Assembly (NCBI RefSeq): GCF_003584565.2
Contig: NZ_CP031010.1
Span: 4,154,001-4,218,000, forward strand
DNA length: 64,000 nucleotides
Direction: 5' to 3'
Origin: Alteromonas sp. RKMC-009
Lineage (GTDB): Bacteria; Pseudomonadota; Gammaproteobacteria; Enterobacterales; Alteromonadaceae
Positions 8,870-17,133 of this stretch are shown here, piece after piece. The notes under the pieces are model-generated. The model saw nothing but the letters and a program-made list of their open reading frames with translations. It searched no databases and had not been told where the DNA came from. The position numbers and the translations under genes are program-made. How positions within the stretch are numbered: position 1 is the first letter of the stretch; every line of letters begins with the position of its first letter.

Positions 8870-9805
8870 ATGCAGGCAAAAACAATCACCGGGACGTCAG
8901 ACTTACTGGCACAGTTAAATAAAATTGTGTCAGAGGGCAGAAATCCCGCCACGATGGATATCGACTTGCTGTCGACAGAATCCATCCTGCATAAAATTAA
9001 TCAGGAAGATGCCAAAGTAGCCGCAGCAGTGGCAACTGAAATCCCCCACATTGCCCGCGCAGTGGATGCCATAGTGGAAAAATTACAACAGGGCGGACGG
9101 TTAATTTATATCGGAGCCGGCACCAGCGGCCGTCTGGGTATTCTTGATGCTGTAGAGTGCCGTCCGACCTTCAGCGTGCCCGATACACTGGTGATGGGCA
9201 TTATTGCCGGTGGCGAAAAAGCCATACAGCATGCTGTGGAAGGCGCGGAAGACAACAGCGCTCAGGGTATCAAAGACGTACAGGCTGTGAACCTTTGTGA
9301 AAAGGATGTACTGGTAGGTTTGTCTGCCAGCGGACGGACTCCGTATGTGGTCAGTGCTCTGGAATATGCAAATGAACTGGGCGCGGTCACCGCAGGTATC
9401 GCCTGCAGCCCGGGCGCGCCGGTGCTGACCACCGCACAAATTGCGATTTGCCCGGTGGTTGGCGCAGAATGCCTCACCGGCTCCACGCGGATGAAATCCG
9501 GCACGGCACAAAAGCTGGTGCTGAATATGCTGAGCACTGCCAGCATGATTCGCCTGGGTAAAACCTATCAGAACCTGATGGTCGACGTTAACGCCACCAA
9601 TGAAAAATTAAAAGCCCGCGCTATCCGCATAGTGATGCAGGCTACAGACTGCTCCGGGGAAGAGGCATCAGCTGCACTCGATGCCGCCGGACATAAAGCC
9701 AAAGTGGCGATCATGATGATCCTCACCGGTAACGATGCCGCCAGTGCAGAGTCCATGTTGTCAGATCATAATGGCTTTTTACGCCGCGCTGTTGAGCAAC
9801 AATGA
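8870..9805 (+). CDS. murQ: N-acetylmuramic acid 6-phosphate etherase
   Basis: MurQ splits the lactyl ether of MurNAc-6-phosphate to give GlcNAc-6-phosphate and D-lactate in the cytosol. The 311-residue product has the full family layout: N-terminal helices, a SIS domain with [18 protein letters not shown] and [12 protein letters not shown], then the MurQ signature [12 protein letters not shown] and a C-terminal helical part with [12 protein letters not shown]. Length is standard. AAGG precedes the ATG. It lies between the symporter and namZ and overlaps namZ by the ATGA start-stop. Confidence 0.96.
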   Translation: MQAKTITGTSDLLAQLNKIVSEGRNPATMDIDLLSTESILHKINQEDAKVAAAVATEIPHIARAVDAIVEKLQQGGRLIYIGAGTSGRLGILDAVECRPTFSVPDTLVMGIIAGGEKAIQHAVEGAEDNSAQGIKDVQAVNLCEKDVLVGLSASGRTPYVVSALEYANELGAVTAGIACSPGAPVLTTAQIAICPVVGAECLTGSTRMKSGTAQKLVLNMLSTASMIRLGKTYQNLMVDVNATNEKLKARAIRIVMQATDCSGEEASAALDAAGHKAKVAIMMILTGNDAASAESMLSDHNGFLRRAVEQQ

Positions 9806-10947
9806 AAATAGTCCTTTTTCTGCTGTGCCTCATCTCTGTAAAGGCACTGGCGGTCACTACAGGGGCTGAGCAACCCGACGCATTCCTCGGATTACTGAAA
9901 GACAAACAGGTTGCCCTGGTCGTTAATCAGACGTCGGTTACCAAAGGTCAGCACCTGGTAGACGACCTGCTGTCCCGTGGCGTAAACATCACCAAAGTTA
10001 TGGCGCCGGAACATGGATTTCGTGGTGATGCCGGCGCCGGCGAAACCATTAGCGACGGCGTGGACACCCGAACCGGCCTGCCCATTTTGTCCTTGTACGG
10101 CAGTACCAAAAAGCCCACGGCCACCATGCTCGAAAATGTGGATGTGCTGATTTTCGACATTCAGGATGTAGGTGCACGTTTCTATACGTATATCAGTACG
10201 TTACATCTGGTCATGGAAGCTGCTGCTGAAACAGGCAAAACGGTCATTGTACTCGACAGGCCCAACCCGAACGGCAAATTTGTGGATGGCCCTGTGCGGG
10301 AAGCTGCCTTTACTTCTTTTGTGGGTATGGATCCTATCCCGCTTTTACATGGCATGACCACAGGCGAACTGGCACTGATGATCAAAGGGGAAGCCTGGAT
10401 TGAGCAGGCTGAGTCACTTGATTTGCACGTGATACCCGTTAAAGACTACCGGAAGTCCATGCCATGGCACCTGGCTGTACCTCCCAGCCCGAATTTGCCA
10501 AACGATACGGCAATCCGGTTGTATCCCTCACTGTGTTTATTTGAAGCGACAACCGTCAGTATCGGCCGCGGAACACCTTTTCCGTTTCAGGTTGCCGGAC
10601 ATGACCGGGTGGCACTGGGTACATTTACCTTCACGCCGCGAAGCCTGCCCGAAAGCGCCCCTCACCCGAAGCTGGAAGGCAAAACACTGAAAGGGCTGGA
10701 CTTACGTTCTTCTGCTACGGAGGGGTTTGATATTGCTTTGCTCCTTGAAGCGGGAAAGCAGTTTGAACAGCAGGACGAAACCTTTATCGACCGGCCGGAT
10801 TTCTTTGATAAGCTGGCCGGTACTGACGCATTAAGAAAAGCCATTGAAAGTGGCCTTTCTGAGCAGGAGATCAGAGCAATGTGGCAGCCTGCGTTAGCAA
10901 AGTTTAAGCAACAAAGACGTCCGTATCTGCTCTATCCTGAAGAATAA
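9802..10947 (+). CDS. namZ: Exo-beta-N-acetylmuramidase NamZ (DUF1343)
   Basis: The 381-residue protein has an N-terminal signal peptide ([15 protein letters not shown]) and the complete DUF1343 domain: [45 protein letters not shown] and [11 protein letters not shown]. Proteins of this family are exo-lytic muramidases that release MurNAc from the non-reducing end of muropeptides or sugar chains. The enzyme would act in the periplasm, upstream of the symporter, and feed MurQ once MurNAc is phosphorylated. Its start overlaps the murQ stop, so the two are translationally coupled. Confidence 0.93.
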   Translation: MKIVLFLLCLISVKALAVTTGAEQPDAFLGLLKDKQVALVVNQTSVTKGQHLVDDLLSRGVNITKVMAPEHGFRGDAGAGETISDGVDTRTGLPILSLYGSTKKPTATMLENVDVLIFDIQDVGARFYTYISTLHLVMEAAAETGKTVIVLDRPNPNGKFVDGPVREAAFTSFVGMDPIPLLHGMTTGELALMIKGEAWIEQAESLDLHVIPVKDYRKSMPWHLAVPPSPNLPNDTAIRLYPSLCLFEATTVSIGRGTPFPFQVAGHDRVALGTFTFTPRSLPESAPHPKLEGKTLKGLDLRSSATEGFDIALLLEAGKQFEQQDETFIDRPDFFDKLAGTDALRKAIESGLSEQEIRAMWQPALAKFKQQRRPYLLYPEE

Positions 10948-10957
10948 TTTAAAGCGC

Positions 10958-11821
10958 TCAGTGCTGCTGCTTTTTAAATTCAGACACCGCTTCGTTGGTT
11001 TTCTCCAGCAGCTTTCGTCCCTGCCGTGAAGCCTGGGTAAGTGCAATAAATAACATATCGATAATCAGTTCCTGCGCAGTACGGGCAAGAATCGACGCCA
11101 GTCGTAACGAAGCTTCTTCTGCCACCGAATACAGTTTTACCTCTGCCTGATCAGCGATGGTGTTCTGTCCGTACTTTGTGATGGAAATAACCGGAGTGTG
11201 ATTGCGTTTTGCTTCAGTAACCACATTGGCCACTTCGCTGGTCGTGCCGGACTCACTGATCGCCACAACCACGTCGTTTTCACCAAAAGTGGCAGCCAGA
11301 GCAAGCTGAACATGTCCGTCAGCTTCGGCAATAGCAGAGATCCCCAGCTTCTGCAGTTTGTAGGCAAAATCTTTACTCACCAGCGCCGAACCACCTACCC
11401 CGCAAATCATTACCCTTCTCGCATTCTTCAGCAGTTCAACAGCACGCTCAAAAGCAAGCATTTCATTCAGATTGCGGGTTTCATTCAGCACACTGATTTT
11501 ACTCGCCACCAGCTTATCCGCCATTTGCTCAAAGCCATCAGATAGCGTGATTTTGCCGTGAATTTGCGTATTCGGCGTTTCTTTATTCAGCGAGTCAATC
11601 ACCGCCAGTTTGAATGCAGGATACCCCTTGTAACCCAGCTTCTGGGCGAACTTCACCACGCTGGACTGGCTGACACCCACGACGTTAGCCAGTTCCTGTG
11701 ATGATAAGTCCCGCACCGCATTGGGCGAGTCCAGAGTAAACGTTGCCAGCTTAGACTCACTGGAAGAGAGCGCGTGTTTAATCGCCTTAATTTTAGTAAA
11801 TGCAGACATCCGGAGTTTCAC
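10958..11821 (-). CDS. RpiR/MurR family regulator with SIS domain
   Basis: The 287-residue protein combines an N-terminal RpiR helix-turn-helix (SSQELANVVGVSQSSVVKFA, about residues 39-58) with a C-terminal SIS sugar-phosphate domain (VMICGVGGSALVSKDFAYKL, AISESGTTSEVANVV). MurR of E. coli has this build, represses the MurNAc genes and responds to MurNAc-6-phosphate. Placed just after namZ and convergent with it, this is the likely specific regulator of the murein salvage operon. The frame opens with GTG at 11821; the ATG at 11809 is an alternative, and neither has a strong ribosome site. Confidence 0.88.
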   Translation of the reverse strand: MKLRMSAFTKIKAIKHALSSSESKLATFTLDSPNAVRDLSSQELANVVGVSQSSVVKFAQKLGYKGYPAFKLAVIDSLNKETPNTQIHGKITLSDGFEQMADKLVASKISVLNETRNLNEMLAFERAVELLKNARRVMICGVGGSALVSKDFAYKLQKLGISAIAEADGHVQLALAATFGENDVVVAISESGTTSEVANVVTEAKRNHTPVISITKYGQNTIADQAEVKLYSVAEEASLRLASILARTAQELIIDMLFIALTQASRQGRKLLEKTNEAVSEFKKQQH

Positions 11822-11896
11822 TTCTTAACAGGGTCTGTTGACCTTTGAATTACAGGGCGACAAACGGGTATCAGGAACGTTGCCATTCGTCTCAAA

Positions 11897-11909
11897 GAAT
11901 TAATTATTC
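11897..11909 (-). promoter_or_regulatory. Candidate RpiR/MurR-type operator, site 2
   Basis: On the minus strand this reads GAATA-ATT-AATTC, one arm change away from the palindrome GAATA-ATC-TATTC at 7151. It lies in the shared promoter region between the RpiR regulator (leftward) and the M14 carboxypeptidase (rightward), where an autoregulatory site would be expected. Confidence 0.4.
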
Positions 11910-12020
11910 AAATATAAACCAGTTGAAGCGAATATCAAAATACCATTAAATAATAGCTATCTCTGAATCAATCTGACCACGGGTAAGATGCTTCAGTTCA
12001 CCGACAAATAAGGACGTACC

Positions 12021-13364
12021 ATGACCGCACACCCTCATCTGCCAGTTGCTGAGATAGCGACAAAATTTGATGAAATGCACTGGCCGTCTCTGAACAAAGT
12101 CCATCTGACAGCAGAGGATATTTCGCCGGTTATTAACCAGATAGCGGAACAATCCGGTATTGCACTGACGCAGATAGGTACATCTTATGAGGGTCGTCCG
12201 GTTTCCCGCTTTTCGCTGGGCTCAGGAAAATGCGTCATCCTGGCCTGGACACAAATGCACGGTGATGAGGCTACCGCCACTGCCGCTGTTCTGGACTGGC
12301 TGCATATCTTACTGAACGGGCAGTTAAACGGGCTTCCGGCAAACTGGCAGTCTCAGGTTACCCTGCACGTCATTCCCATGCTTAATCCCGATGGTGCGCA
12401 GCGACGCACCCGGGTCAATGCTCAGGGAATTGACATCAACCGGGATGCCAGAACGCTGCAGAGCCCTGAAGGTCAGATCCTGCAACAGCAGGTAGCCACA
12501 TTGTCGCCGGATATTGCTTTTAACCTGCATGATCAGAACCCCTATTACACCACAGGGGTATCATCGAACCCGGCAACCATTGCTTTTCTGGCACCGGCGT
12601 ACCATGAGGATAAACATGTAGACGGACCGAGGCTTCGTGCCAAACAGCTTATCGCCCATATGGCCGGTGTACTCTCACACTTTATTCCTCAGTGCATAGG
12701 CCGCTATGACGACACCTATTCTTTCCGCTCATTCGGTGACAATATCGCCGCTTCCGGCGCGAGCACGATTTTGATAGAAAGCGGTGCAGCAATTAACGAC
12801 CCCAACCGGCAGATTGCAAGGAAGATGAACGTCATCGGACTGCAAACCGCGCTGGAGAGCCTGCTCACAAACCAGTTCACACAATATTCACTGGCAGACT
12901 ATTACCGCATTCCGGACAACCGCGAGGACGGTCTGTGCGACGTAAAAATTCATGACGTGACGCTGGGGTGTGACAAGCCTTATGTAGCTGACATCAGCAT
13001 AGTGACCGACCGCAAAACCGGAAAAAGCCGCATAGAAGCCATTGGGGATTTGCGCACGGTTTACGGCTTTGAAAACATTGATGCCACGGGACTGGCAACC
13101 CTTCCGCCAAAAGCTTTCACAGTCAGCTCACCTCTGACGCTTAACGATCAGAGTTATAAAGCCTTGCTGTCACAAGGTTACAGTTACTTTGTCGATGAAA
13201 AGGCATTACTCAATATCGACACGACCCTGCCCGTGCTGGTATCAGACACCGATAAAAATACCCCCGCAATTATGCCAGGGGAAGTGCCAAACTTTGTTCT
13301 GCAGCATGTAGCTACGGGCGAGATCAAAGAGGCAGTGATTCTTGGTGAGCGGATTGTTCTTTAA
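12021..13364 (+). CDS. M14 family zinc carboxypeptidase
   Basis: The 447-residue protein carries the M14 metallocarboxypeptidase core: zinc ligands HxxE in MHGDEATA, the pattern LNPDGAQRR, the arginine-bearing GIDINRD, NLHDQNPYY, and a late IESGA that supplies the catalytic Glu region. A further 130 residues of mixed beta character follow. No signal peptide is visible, so it is likely cytosolic. In this context it may trim muropeptide stems or their di-amino acid ends; specificity cannot be read from the sequence. AAGGA precedes the ATG, and the gene is the last one before the integron. Confidence 0.82.
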   Translation: MTAHPHLPVAEIATKFDEMHWPSLNKVHLTAEDISPVINQIAEQSGIALTQIGTSYEGRPVSRFSLGSGKCVILAWTQMHGDEATATAAVLDWLHILLNGQLNGLPANWQSQVTLHVIPMLNPDGAQRRTRVNAQGIDINRDARTLQSPEGQILQQQVATLSPDIAFNLHDQNPYYTTGVSSNPATIAFLAPAYHEDKHVDGPRLRAKQLIAHMAGVLSHFIPQCIGRYDDTYSFRSFGDNIAASGASTILIESGAAINDPNRQIARKMNVIGLQTALESLLTNQFTQYSLADYYRIPDNREDGLCDVKIHDVTLGCDKPYVADISIVTDRKTGKSRIEAIGDLRTVYGFENIDATGLATLPPKAFTVSSPLTLNDQSYKALLSQGYSYFVDEKALLNIDTTLPVLVSDTDKNTPAIMPGEVPNFVLQHVATGEIKEAVILGERIVL

Positions 13365-13388
13365 ATAAACGGGGGCGCACATGGCCGG

Positions 13389-13688
13389 TCACAGCGGTTT
13401 GGTTTCTGCGCCCGCCCGCTGAATTAACTGAGATATTGCAGCGGCGTAAATCATGAAGAACAGAAAAAACGCAACGACTAAACCCGATTGTGCAGCCCAG
13501 TTCTCCTTCGACGAAAGCTCATAAATGAGATACACCGATACAGGTAAAGTCAGTAATTGTTTTTTGCTTTTGACAATTGATTTGTCACAGTAAGTAACGA
13601 CCCTGTTGGCAAGGTTCGCAGAGGAATACAGCGCTACAGGAATTACCAGTAAGCCCACAAACAATATGTCTATCACTATCTCTTTCAA
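13389..13688 (-). CDS. Small membrane protein, distal end of the array
   Basis: This 99-residue frame starts with TTG, with CGGAG nine bases upstream. It has two strong membrane segments, VIDILFVGLLVIPVALY near the N-terminus and LVVAFFLFFMIYAAAI near the C-terminus, linked by a basic loop (VKSKKQ). No family is recognised. It is either the last cassette of the array or the first gene of the left flank: a degenerate attC-like right half lies upstream (about 13715-13781), but no clear attC follows its stop. Confidence 0.55.
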   Translation of the reverse strand: MKEIVIDILFVGLLVIPVALYSSANLANRVVTYCDKSIVKSKKQLLTLPVSVYLIYELSSKENWAAQSGLVVAFFLFFMIYAAAISQLIQRAGAETKPL

Positions 13689-13714
13689 TGTTGAAACTCC
13701 GTTTTCATATCCAT

Positions 13715-13781
13715 TTTCAGCTCTCGTGTTTATGTTGCGGCGACCGCCCCTGCGGTTATAGTTTTGAGCGCCTTGTTAGCT
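13715..13781 (-). repeat. Degenerate or partial attC site
   Basis: The right end TTGTTAGCT (13773-13781) is a good outer box and is preceded by GAGCGCC as in the other sites. It pairs correctly with the start of the next cassette at 14113-14121 (AATCAGCTAA). An internal hairpin of CCGC and GCGG is present at 13744-13755. The left half cannot be matched to the other attC sites, so the site is decayed or of another type. Confidence 0.45.
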
Positions 13782-13783
13782 GA

Positions 13784-14083
13784 TTATTGGCTCAGGAGTA
13801 CAATTAACTCGTCAGGATTTGACAGTATGAATTGGTATGTACTCCCATCATGTAATGAAACTTCGATTGCATCAGATGTGATAGGAAGAATACCCGCACC
13901 TTTACCAGAGCACTTTTCCACTTTTGAAATAAAGCTCCTTTCAATTTTGAGAGGCCCGGGCCCGAAATCTTTATTATATGGGGCAAAATGAACATCAGTT
14001 TCAGTAATCCAAAATTTCCCATCAGCTTTTGCAACACCATTTTGAACTGTGGCTGTAATCGATTTTAGAGTGGTATCTTGCAT
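13784..14083 (-). CDS. Cassette protein, GRAM/PH-like small domain
   Basis: A 99-residue protein with AAAGGA ahead of its ATG. The pattern of short strands, ADGKFWITETDVHFAP, LKIERSFISKVEKC, and DAIEVSLHDGSTYQFIL, looks like a bacterial GRAM/PH-type beta-sandwich, a fold used to bind lipids or proteins. No catalytic motif or membrane segment is seen. It is the sixth cassette counted from attI and is oriented with the array. The fold call is pattern recognition only. Confidence 0.55.
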   Translation of the reverse strand: MQDTTLKSITATVQNGVAKADGKFWITETDVHFAPYNKDFGPGPLKIERSFISKVEKCSGKGAGILPITSDAIEVSLHDGSTYQFILSNPDELIVLLSQ

Positions 14084-14114
14084 ATATATTCCTTTATAAA
14101 TGGATGGACTAATC

Positions 14115-14231
14115 AGCTAAAACCCGCATGCGGGTAAAAAACACTTGGGCAACAATATTAAGCGAAACGCAGGGAGCCCACGTGTTACTGTCCCAGCGAG
14201 CCTGCTAGCATCTTAGTGTCGCTTGTTAGTT
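14115..14231 (-). repeat. attC site of the toxin-antitoxin cassette
   Basis: This 117-bp site has outer boxes AGCTAAA (left, one change from AGCTAAC) and GTTAGTT (right), and shares GTCCCAGCGAGCCTGC with the other attC sites. Its middle differs from the others, so it is a divergent member. The right box complements the AACTAAC at 14845-14851, which marks this site and that junction as the two ends of one cassette. Confidence 0.75.
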
Positions 14232-14287
14232 GTCGTAAACCCGACTTTCGCGCTAACGTTTGTACACACACCCAAACGGAGTTGAAA

Positions 14288-14572
14288 ATGGATACCCGCA
14301 TACAATTCAGAGTCGACGAAGAAACGAAACGTCTTGCCCAATTGATGGCTGAAAGCCAAGGGCGTACCTTAAGTGATGCCTGTAGAGAGCTTACTGAAGA
14401 ACTAGCTGAGCAGCAACGCAAAGTTATGACTCATGACCAATGGCTTACCGAACAGGTTAATGCCGCGTTTAGCAAATTAGATAGTGGAAAAAGTGAGTTT
14501 GTTACTCATGAAGAGGCTTCCCTCGACATGGAAGTAAGAAAGATGAAAATTAGGAATAGAGCCCAAAAATGA
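14288..14572 (+). CDS. RelB/DinJ-type antitoxin
   Basis: The 94-residue protein begins with a ribbon-helix-helix pattern typical of RelB/DinJ antitoxins (TRIQFRVDEETKRLAQLMAE, then GRTLSDACRELTEEL). The charged C-terminal half should wrap the toxin. ACGGAG precedes the ATG at 14288. Its stop overlaps the toxin start (ATGA), the usual coupling of type II pairs. The pair is inverted relative to the array, so it needs its own promoter; 56 bases after the attC are available for one. Confidence 0.85.
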   Translation: MDTRIQFRVDEETKRLAQLMAESQGRTLSDACRELTEELAEQQRKVMTHDQWLTEQVNAAFSKLDSGKSEFVTHEEASLDMEVRKMKIRNRAQK

Positions 14573-14850
14573 TCGTTTGGGAAAAGGATTCATTGGACGA
14601 TCGAGAAGTAATTTTCGAGTTACTATACGAATTTAATCCATTGGCTGCGGAAAAAACTGACGCCATCATTGTGACTAAAGTTGAAAACTTGATACAGCAA
14701 CCGTTGATGGGCGGTGAAAGAGAAGGAATTCCTGGACGGCTTTTAAATATTCCAGAAGTATCAATGGTTGTATCGTACTTTGTAAGAGATGACATAATTC
14801 ACATTCTCAGGGTTCTCCACCAGAAGCAGAAATTTCCTGCAGGCAACTAA
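14569..14850 (+). CDS. RelE/ParE-family toxin
   Basis: The 93-residue protein has the RelE/ParE fold pattern: IVWEKDSLDDREVIFELLYE with FNPLAAEKTDAI as the two N-terminal helices, PLMGGEREGIPGR as the central turn, and the closing strands MVVSYFVRDDIIHILRVLHQ. RelE members cut mRNA on the ribosome and ParE members poison gyrase; the sequence does not decide between them, although the IPGR and RVLHxxQ pattern is common to both. It forms one cassette with its antitoxin and probably stabilises the array. Confidence 0.85.
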   Translation: MIVWEKDSLDDREVIFELLYEFNPLAAEKTDAIIVTKVENLIQQPLMGGEREGIPGRLLNIPEVSMVVSYFVRDDIIHILRVLHQKQKFPAGN

Positions 14851-14957
14851 CGCCTCACTTAGGGGTGCAAACATGCCGGTTATAATCGGAACGAAGTGAC
14901 ACAGCCGCCGTTTTTTGTCCCAGTGAGCCTGCGAGCGACTTTATTTGATTGTTATAT
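14845..14957 (-). repeat. attC site of the fourth cassette
   Basis: This 113-bp site runs from AACTAAC to GTTATAT. It shares the core TATAATCGGAACGAAGTGAC and CCTGCGAGCGAC with its neighbours, but its arms pair less well (GCCGGTT against AGCCGCC). The stop codon of the leftward cassette gene (14952-14954) lies inside the right box. GTTATATGC here complements GCATATAAC at 15352-15360. Confidence 0.85.
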
Positions 14958-15338
14958 GCTTTTGATTGCTGATGATATTTCACTTTCAATGTCTGTAAGC
15001 TTCAACTTACGTTGTTGTAACTCATCTTCACTGAATCTTTTGGTATCTGACCAATATAAACCTTTAAAGAAACATCGTTGGGCTAATTCAGCTTTGTAAG
15101 GGCGAACCTTAATGGCAGTTTCGTTCCACAAGTCAGATAGTTCATGTTCCTTTTCATCTGACTGAGACGCTGGATCATCCAAAACCGACTTCATGTATCT
15201 CGATGTTAAGGAAACTGAGTTCATTAATGCTTTAATTGCGTCAGACTCTTTTTCCGCACGAACCTTCCTTCGATTTAATATCAAATCAAGCCACTTTAAA
15301 GTAATTTGACTTAACGTACTTAAATCTTCGACTTCCAT
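14952..15338 (-). CDS. Cassette protein of unknown function, helical and charged
   Basis: The 128-residue product starts at the ATG at 15338, chosen for the GGAGAG just upstream; a longer frame would begin inside the attC site. It is highly charged and predicted helical throughout (LDLILNRRKVRAEKESDAIK, LQQRKLKLTDIESEIS), with no signal peptide and no membrane segment. No family is recognised. It is the fourth cassette from attI and ends inside its own attC, as compact cassette genes often do. Confidence 0.7.
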   Translation of the reverse strand: MEVEDLSTLSQITLKWLDLILNRRKVRAEKESDAIKALMNSVSLTSRYMKSVLDDPASQSDEKEHELSDLWNETAIKVRPYKAELAQRCFFKGLYWSDTKRFSEDELQQRKLKLTDIESEISSAIKSI

Positions 15339-15353
15339 GTTCTCTCCTATTGC

Positions 15354-15467
15354 ATATAACACCCCACTTAGGGGCACAAACACGGTGGCTATAATCGGAA
15401 CGAAGTGACACAGCCACCGCGTTTGTGTCCCAGTGAGCCTGCGAGCGGCTATAGTGGCTTGTTAGGT
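15354..15467 (-). repeat. attC site of the third cassette
   Basis: This 114-bp site runs from ATATAAC to GTTAGGT. The arms are GGTGGCT and AGCCACC, where the sites to the right have GGCGGCT and AGCCGCC: both arms changed together, so the hairpin is kept. The core TATAATCGGAACGAAGTGAC between the arms is unchanged. Confidence 0.92.
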
Positions 15468-16282
15468 TTTTTCACACAAGCTTGACCAAAAAGTTTGCCA
15501 AATGAAGTTACCTTGACGATAAATTTATCTATTTTGCCAGTAATTCCTAGTGCCTGGTTTTCTGCATTTATCTGATTCAAAAGTGCTCTAACTGAAGGGT
15601 CTTCTTCCAACCTTTTGTAAGAGTCTTTTTGAGTTAGATAAGTCTCTCTCGGTATATCAATAAGCCCTAACCTTTCTAAATTAGTAAGATAACTTGGCAT
15701 TAAATCATTATGCTGAACTTTAGAGTCTACTCCGATATGGGACACAAGTTCAGCAACTATGTTTCTTCCATTAGAATTTTGGACTGAACTACTTATATTA
15801 CAAATAGGTTGAACATTCGCAGTTGATAAAAAGTTAAAAATTTTGGCCTCATCAGAGGATAAATTTCGAATTATTTCGACAAAACCTGGATGTGCAAGCT
15901 TTGACGAGCTTTTATCCATAGCAGAAGCTATTAAATTCGCATAGAGATCAGCTAGAGTTTCTTTATGCCCATTATATTTTAGTGATTCTAAAGCTGGTCC
16001 TGCGACTGAAGGGTCTGGTGTTTGAATATTTTCAATCGGAACCTGCTCGAGTCTTTTTGCAACTTTTGTATTTACAAATTCTTCGATTCTATCCGCGCCC
16101 CAGATCATCGCGCGAATGGGGGCTAATGCTAAATTTACTGTTTTACCAACAGTCTCTAAAGATTTTCCGACTTCTTTTGCAAAGGGTTGAATGGCATCGT
16201 TATAGATTGGAACTTCCTTGACCAAGCCAGTAACCGCATTAATGGTCCCTTCTACATTGTTACTTTCTTCTTTATCAGTCAC
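15449..16282 (-). CDS. DUF4393 (Abi-alpha) family protein
   Basis: The 277-residue product shows the DUF4393/Abi-alpha signatures in order: a tract rich in small and hydrophobic residues (VNLALAPIRAMIWGADRIEE), IENIQTPDPSVAGPALESL, LYANLIASAMD and AHPGFVEIIRNLSSDEAKI, then a C-terminal half with LGLIDIPRETYL. Family members include proteins from abortive-infection loci, so phage defence is a reasonable but unproven role. It starts with GTG, with AGGA about ten bases upstream. Third cassette from attI, in array orientation, next to two HEPN-like cassettes. Confidence 0.8.
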   Translation of the reverse strand: MTDKEESNNVEGTINAVTGLVKEVPIYNDAIQPFAKEVGKSLETVGKTVNLALAPIRAMIWGADRIEEFVNTKVAKRLEQVPIENIQTPDPSVAGPALESLKYNGHKETLADLYANLIASAMDKSSSKLAHPGFVEIIRNLSSDEAKIFNFLSTANVQPICNISSSVQNSNGRNIVAELVSHIGVDSKVQHNDLMPSYLTNLERLGLIDIPRETYLTQKDSYKRLEEDPSVRALLNQINAENQALGITGKIDKFIVKVTSFGKLFGQACVKKPNKPL

Positions 16283-16312
16283 CGAAAAATTCCTGCATGT
16301 TTAGAACTCAAA

Positions 16313-16426
16313 ACCTAACACCCAAATAAGGGGCACAAACATGGCGGCTATAATCGGAACGAAGTGACACAGCCGCCATGTTTGTGTCCCAGCGAGCCTG
16401 CGAGCGACTTAATTTTTTTGTTAGGT
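16313..16426 (-). repeat. attC site of the second cassette
   Basis: This 114-bp site runs from ACCTAAC to GTTAGGT, a perfect outer pair. Arms of 20 bases at 16330-16349 and 16371-16390 pair at 19 positions around the conserved core TATAATCGGAACGAAGTGAC. The stop codon of the second cassette gene (16421-16423) falls within the right box. Confidence 0.95.
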
Positions 16427-17008
16427 AAGTTTGCCTGCAAAGTCACCTTTTATGAATCTTTCGTATACCTGGTGAAGCGAAAAAATCACAGCTTTTATCT
16501 GACCTGGAGGATATTCAATATATGCATAATCGTCTGTTGTGACTTGCTCAAAGAAATACCGACTTTTTACAAACACACTCTTTATACCTTTAATCGTTGT
16601 CTCAAAACTGTTGTATTCACTAGATAACCTATGAGTATCTGGTGGAGTATTAGGCCGATTAACACTCATTCGAATTGCTTGTACATCAATCGGATGACTG
16701 ATATCTCTTACATGCGAGTGATATGCAGCTTCAAGTTCATGTTTCAGGAATGGAGGAAACTCTTCATAGAGCGACAAAAGATCATGTCCACCAGTTACCA
16801 GACCATTTCTACCAACTAACATCAAAGCCTTTAGATAAAGCTCAACCGATAAACCAGAACAAACTAAAAAATTTAGTAAGAAACATGTGTCCTGTCTTTT
16901 GTCTAATTGTTTTCGAATTGAATTGGCTTGATTAGACCATGATACGGCTTGATCAAAAGCCATAGAATGCATTCCTGGATCCAATTGAAAAGCCTTAGGT
17001 TTCTTCAT
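16421..17008 (-). CDS. Cassette protein, HEPN-like
   Basis: The 195-residue product has the middle signature of HEPN-type helical bundles: GLSVELYLKALML followed by GHDLLSLYEEF, about residues 52-84, as in HEPN proteins paired with nucleotidyltransferases. A canonical R-x4-H pair is not found (only RDISH near residue 101), so it may not be an RNase by itself. No membrane segment. The ATG at 17008 is preferred; TTG at 17014 is also possible. Second cassette from attI, between another HEPN-like gene and the DUF4393 gene. Confidence 0.65.
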   Translation of the reverse strand: MKKPKAFQLDPGMHSMAFDQAVSWSNQANSIRKQLDKRQDTCFLLNFLVCSGLSVELYLKALMLVGRNGLVTGGHDLLSLYEEFPPFLKHELEAAYHSHVRDISHPIDVQAIRMSVNRPNTPPDTHRLSSEYNSFETTIKGIKSVFVKSRYFFEQVTTDDYAYIEYPPGQIKAVIFSLHQVYERFIKGDFAGKLT

Positions 17009-17019
17009 ACTCAAAACTT

Positions 17020-17133
17020 ACCTAACACCCAAATAAGGGGCGCAAACATGGCGGCTATAATCGGAACGAAGTGACACAGCCGCCATGTTTGTGTCCCAGC
17101 GAGCCCGCGAGCGACTTAATTTTTTTGTTATAC
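17020..17133 (-). repeat. attC site of the first cassette
   Basis: This 114-bp site runs from ACCTAAC to GTTATAC and is nearly identical to its left neighbour (16313-16426), including the paired arms ATGGCGGCT and AGCCGCCAT. The right box GTTATACC complements GGTATAAC at 17652-17659, which identifies that point as the other end of the first cassette and hence the attI junction. Confidence 0.95.

Noticed and set aside
9101..9511. 136-codon frame antisense to murQ
   Set aside because: Shadow frame of a strongly conserved gene in GC-rich codons; no start signals.
14115..17133. Regularly spaced repeats that could be read as a CRISPR array
   Set aside because: The repeats are 113-117 bp, contain their own inverted arms, and are separated by whole genes of 400-850 bases. 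This is attC spacing, not CRISPR.
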